Of a stretch of DNA of 14,569 bases, positions 11,992-14,569 are shown piece after piece. Positions within the stretch are counted from its first letter, which is position 1; every line of letters begins with the position of its first letter. The notes beneath the pieces were generated by a model, which saw only the letters and a list, made by a program, of their open reading frames with translations, ran no database searches and was not told where the DNA came from. Origin of the DNA: an uncultured Paracoccus sp. GTDB taxonomy: Bacteria; Pseudomonadota; Alphaproteobacteria; Rhodobacterales; Rhodobacteraceae. A program made the position numbers and the translations under genes. The stretch spans positions 1 to 14,569 of the forward strand of contig CALLYR010000590.1 in assembly GCA_937859005.1 (NCBI GenBank). Reading direction: 5' to 3'.

Positions 11992-13284
11992 ATGCTCCCG
12001 GCGTCCGACCAGCCGATTGCCCTGATCGACTGCAACAACTTCTATGTCTCCTGCGAGCGGCTGTTCGATCCCTCGCTGCGCGGCATCCCCGTCATCGTCC
12101 TGTCGAACAATGACGGCTGCGCCGTCGCCCGGTCCGAGGAAGCCAAGGCCCTCGGGATCAGGATGGGAGCGCCGGTGTTCAAGATCCGTGACCTCATGCA
12201 GCGCCACGGCGTCAAGGCGCTGTCCTCGAACTACACCCTCTACGGCGACTTGAGCCGCCGCGTGGTCGATGTGCTGCACGGCTATTCGCCGCGCCTCGAC
12301 GTGTATTCGATAGACGAGACCTTCATTGACCTGTCCGGTTTTGGCGACCGGATGGAGGCTCACGCCGCCCGGATGCGCCGAGCGGTCGGGATCGAGACAG
12401 GCATCCCCACCTGCGTCGGCATCGCGCCCACCAAGACACTCGCCAAGCTGGCGAACTTCGCCGCCAAGAAGAACCCGATCTTCGGCGGCGTCTGCAACCT
12501 GATGCACCCAGAGGTGCGCGACTATGTGATGCGGCGCATCCCCATCGGGGAAATCTGGGGTGTCGGACCCGCGACCGAGGCCAGGCTGACCGCCCAGGGG
12601 ATCACCAATGCGGCCGAATTGCGCGACATGGCCCTGCCCCTCGCGCGCCAGATCGGCACTGTGGTCCTGGAGCGCCTGGTGGCCGAGCTGCGCGGCATCG
12701 CCTGCCTCGACTTCGAGGACGTGCCGCCGCAGCGCAAGGGCATGGCCGTGACCCGCTCCGCGGGCACGCCCATGACAGCTTTCGATGTGCTGGCCCAAGC
12801 CGTCACCGCCCATGCCACCCGCGCGGCCGAGAAGCTGCGCGGGCATGGGCTTGTCGCCGGAACCATCACCGTGTTCTTCCACACCAGCCCGCACAAGCCG
12901 GAGCGGCCGCAGCACTCCGCTTCGCGGAGCGTGCGGCTGCGGCCCATGTCGAACCACACCTTCGACCTGGTGGACGCGGCCGTGGGCGCGGCGCGGCGGG
13001 CCTGGAAGGGCGATCCGGCCGGCAACGGCTGCGCCTACACCAAGGCCGGGGTAATCCTCGATGATCTCGTGGCCGAGGTTGAACGGCCCGAGCTGCTGTT
13101 CCCGCCCGACCGGCCTCGGGATGCGAGGCTGATGGACGCGCTCGATGCGATCAATGACCGCTTCGGCAAGAAGACGGTCGTGCTTGGCCGCGAGGGCTTT
13201 GAGAGCGGATGGGTGACGCGCGCCGCGCTTCGCTCGCCGCGCTACACTACCCGCATCAGCGATCTGCCTACGGTCAGGGTTTGA
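11992..13284 (+). CDS. umuC: UmuC-like Y-family DNA polymerase (Pol V catalytic subunit)
   Basis: UmuC copies past DNA lesions. The 430-aa protein has palm motifs ALIDCNNFYVSCERLF (metal-binding Asp13, steric-gate Tyr18) and VYSIDETFIDL (Asp108, Glu109). It continues with VGIAPTKTLAKLANFAAKKN, an HhH region IPIGEIWGVGPATEARL, a little-finger domain, and a C-terminal GWVTRAALRSPRYTTRISDLP typical of UmuC. PELLFPPDRP near residue 365 may be the clamp-binding motif. Length is standard. The gene lies 4 nt after umuD, in one SOS operon. A stretch around residues 305-318 (PERPQHSASRSVRLRP) is encoded by a strong inverted repeat at 12905-12944. Confidence 0.95.
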   Translation: MLPASDQPIALIDCNNFYVSCERLFDPSLRGIPVIVLSNNDGCAVARSEEAKALGIRMGAPVFKIRDLMQRHGVKALSSNYTLYGDLSRRVVDVLHGYSPRLDVYSIDETFIDLSGFGDRMEAHAARMRRAVGIETGIPTCVGIAPTKTLAKLANFAAKKNPIFGGVCNLMHPEVRDYVMRRIPIGEIWGVGPATEARLTAQGITNAAELRDMALPLARQIGTVVLERLVAELRGIACLDFEDVPPQRKGMAVTRSAGTPMTAFDVLAQAVTAHATRAAEKLRGHGLVAGTITVFFHTSPHKPERPQHSASRSVRLRPMSNHTFDLVDAAVGAARRAWKGDPAGNGCAYTKAGVILDDLVAEVERPELLFPPDRPRDARLMDALDAINDRFGKKTVVLGREGFESGWVTRAALRSPRYTTRISDLPTVRV

Positions 13285-13400
13285 CCGGTGCGGCGGAGGC
13301 ACGGGCACCCCCCCTGCCACTGTCATCGCGCCGCACCCCGGCTTTTCGAGCGCGGGTGAAACAATCCGCGGCCGCCCGGCGGCGCCGTTCTTCCGCTGAA
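13285..13400. other. Convergent gap between umuC and carbonic anhydrase
   Basis: The 116 nt separate two converging genes. The stretch is GC-rich with a C7 run at 13306-13312 and several short inverted segments (for example CCGCCCGGCGG at 13375-13385), but no hairpin with a U-tract, so no terminator is called. Confidence 0.4.
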
Positions 13401-14132
13401 TCAGTCCGCCGGTTCGACCACGAGACGGTCGTTGACCCTCTGCAACGGGCGGGCGTTCTCGCCCATGATCGCGGCAAGAGACCGAATCTGCTCGGCCGAG
13501 GCAGTGATCGGCTCGGCGAACACATGCCAGGCCACATCCTCGCTGCAAGGCGGCGTCGTCAGCGAACCCGAATAGTGGTGTATCACAGCTTCATCGGGCA
13601 GAAGTGATGCCGCATTGAACGTCGCATCCGCAATGACAACGGGATCACCCGTTTTGGCAGGAGCATTGTCGATGATGGCGTTCAGCGCATCCTTGGACGC
13701 GCCCGCTTCGATGAAGACGCCGATCACACCCAGACCGCCTGCCTCGCTGCGATGCACGAGATGCAGTTCCATCGGATAGCTCTTGCCGCCGATGACATGC
13801 TCGCCGGGTGTGTGAAAATGCCCCTGAAGCAAGTCATATCGGATGCCGCCTTCCTCGTAGCCGCCGCCCTGCTCGCCCCCCACCTGTAGAGTGTGACCAT
13901 TGTTCGCGATGGACAACGGAACCGCTGCATAGTGCATCGCCAGTTCGCTCGTGCCTTCGGCATCGCTCAAATCGATAGGCGACTGCGCTTGACCAATGGC
14001 ACAGGTCTCGTACGCGTCGGAAAGCGTGCCCCAGTTCTCGGGGCCGTTATCCCCGGTATAGGCCCATCCCTTTCCATCTTCCGCCATCGCAAGTTGCGGC
14101 AGCAGAAGAAGCGCGAACAGAACAGGTCTCAT
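13401..14132 (-). CDS. Alpha-class carbonic anhydrase, periplasmic
   Basis: It interconverts carbon dioxide and bicarbonate. The 243-aa precursor has a signal peptide MRPVLFALLLLPQLAMA with cleavage before EDGKGW, so it is exported. The mature enzyme shows QSPIDL (50-55), NNGHTLQV (His80, proton-shuttle region), the zinc ligands His105 and His107 in QGHFHTPGEH and His124 in MELHLVH, and SGSLTTPPCSE (188-197) with the substrate-orienting Thr. Cys44 and Cys196 can form the conserved disulfide. All active-site elements are present. I took the ATG at 14132 because the signal peptide begins there; the frame is open to 14306 but that part overlaps low-complexity intergenic DNA. The gene stands alone, convergent with umuC. 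No strong ribosome binding site was seen. Confidence 0.94.
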   Translation of the reverse strand: MRPVLFALLLLPQLAMAEDGKGWAYTGDNGPENWGTLSDAYETCAIGQAQSPIDLSDAEGTSELAMHYAAVPLSIANNGHTLQVGGEQGGGYEEGGIRYDLLQGHFHTPGEHVIGGKSYPMELHLVHRSEAGGLGVIGVFIEAGASKDALNAIIDNAPAKTGDPVVIADATFNAASLLPDEAVIHHYSGSLTTPPCSEDVAWHVFAEPITASAEQIRSLAAIMGENARPLQRVNDRLVVEPAD

Positions 14133-14302
14133 GGCAACACCCGGAACAACTCTGGACCAAACCGCTCCATACCCGGAACCAAGAGCTTGCCGGCATGTGG
14201 CATATCGCCACGAAGGGAAGCGAGCCGCATCCGCCAGACGACGGTAAAGGCGCGTCCCGGCAAGCCGGGACCGGGCTCTCGTTCCAACCGCCAAAGCGGT
14301 TT

Positions 14303-14505
14303 CCACCCGAGCCGCGCAAAGCGCGTCTCGGCCCTGCGGGTTTTGATCCTTCGCGCGGGATCTGGGGCGCGGGCAAGGCTTCGCTCGAAGCGCGGTCCCG
14401 AGCTGTATCCAAGATAATCAGACTGGAGAAGCCCGCGCGCGGCGCGGGCTGTGATGGTTCATTTGCCGTTCCGGGGGATCGACGCGGGGCAAGCCCGCGC
14501 TCACC
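14303..14505 (+). repeat. Structured interspersed repeat, copy 2
   Basis: This is the direct-repeat partner of 9257-9455. Shared blocks include GATCCTTCGCGCGGG (14345-14359), TCAGACTGGAGAAG (14418-14431), TGCCGTTCCGGG and GATCGACGCGGG. The hairpin is conserved at 14430-14450 (AGCCCGCGC, GCG, GCGCGGGCT) with one compensatory pair change relative to copy 1 (T-A becomes C-G). That suggests the structure, not a protein, is under selection. The remaining 64 nt to the window edge show nothing recognisable. Confidence 0.75.
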
Positions 14506-14569
14506 CCCGTCCGACGCCTTTTTGTTTGTCTGTCCGCCACGCATCCCCGGCCGAGCCGGTCAAGGGGTA

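Noticed and set aside
11923..13548. 541-codon open frame on the minus strand opposite umuC
   Set aside because: It is antisense to a fully conserved umuC and spans the umuC end and the convergent gap, with no recognised motif.

Overview
The window is high-GC DNA from an alphaproteobacterium, most likely of the Rhodobacterales (Paracoccus/Rhodobacter-like). The reasons are the codon use, the style of the UmuD, HigB, alpha-carbonic anhydrase and H-NS-like proteins, and a GTTC-N7-GTTC LexA box, which is the alphaproteobacterial form of the SOS operator. Species and replicon cannot be fixed from the sequence alone. An IS5-type transposase remnant, a toxin-antitoxin pair, a truncated DUF4942-like gene and a repeated element point to an accessory region, chromosomal island or plasmid.

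Left half (1-7500, all on the minus strand): a type I-E CRISPR-Cas operon in the order cas3, cse1 (cas8e), cse2 (cas11), cas7e, cas5e, cas6e, cas1. Cas1 runs off the left edge, and cas2 and the CRISPR array would be expected beyond it. The genes from cse1 to cas1 are packed with ATGA or short overlaps. Together they make Cascade (crRNA processing by Cas6e, backbone by Cas7e/Cas5e/Cse2, PAM recognition by Cse1), the Cas3 nuclease-helicase that destroys the target, and the Cas1 part of the adaptation integrase.

The exception to the tight packing is a 330-nt gap between cas3 and cse1 (4674-5003). It holds a solitary, degenerate I-E CRISPR repeat in operon orientation. Downstream of it come a TTGACA promoter-like element, two perfect 10-bp hairpins, a six-codon mini-ORF with a Shine-Dalgarno sequence, and three copies of a TCCGATGAGGG-type motif. 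This is the most interesting stretch of the window. It looks like a mini-CRISPR or regulatory RNA locus inside the cas operon, comparable in position to the crRNA-like CreA/CreR guides known from other type I systems.

Middle (7600-9900): a decayed 3' end of an IS5-family transposase directly upstream of cas3, then a higB-higA toxin-antitoxin operon with a palindromic operator. Next are an H-NS-family nucleoid protein gene with its promoter, copy 1 of a roughly 200-bp structured repeat, and the 5' fragment of a DUF4942-like gene.

Right part (9900-14569): two overlapping unknown genes (a secreted protein and a three-helix membrane protein) end in a strong intrinsic terminator. They are followed by an SOS-regulated umuD-umuC translesion polymerase operon, a convergent periplasmic alpha-carbonic anhydrase, and copy 2 of the structured repeat in the same orientation. 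No RNA genes such as tRNA or rRNA were recognised.
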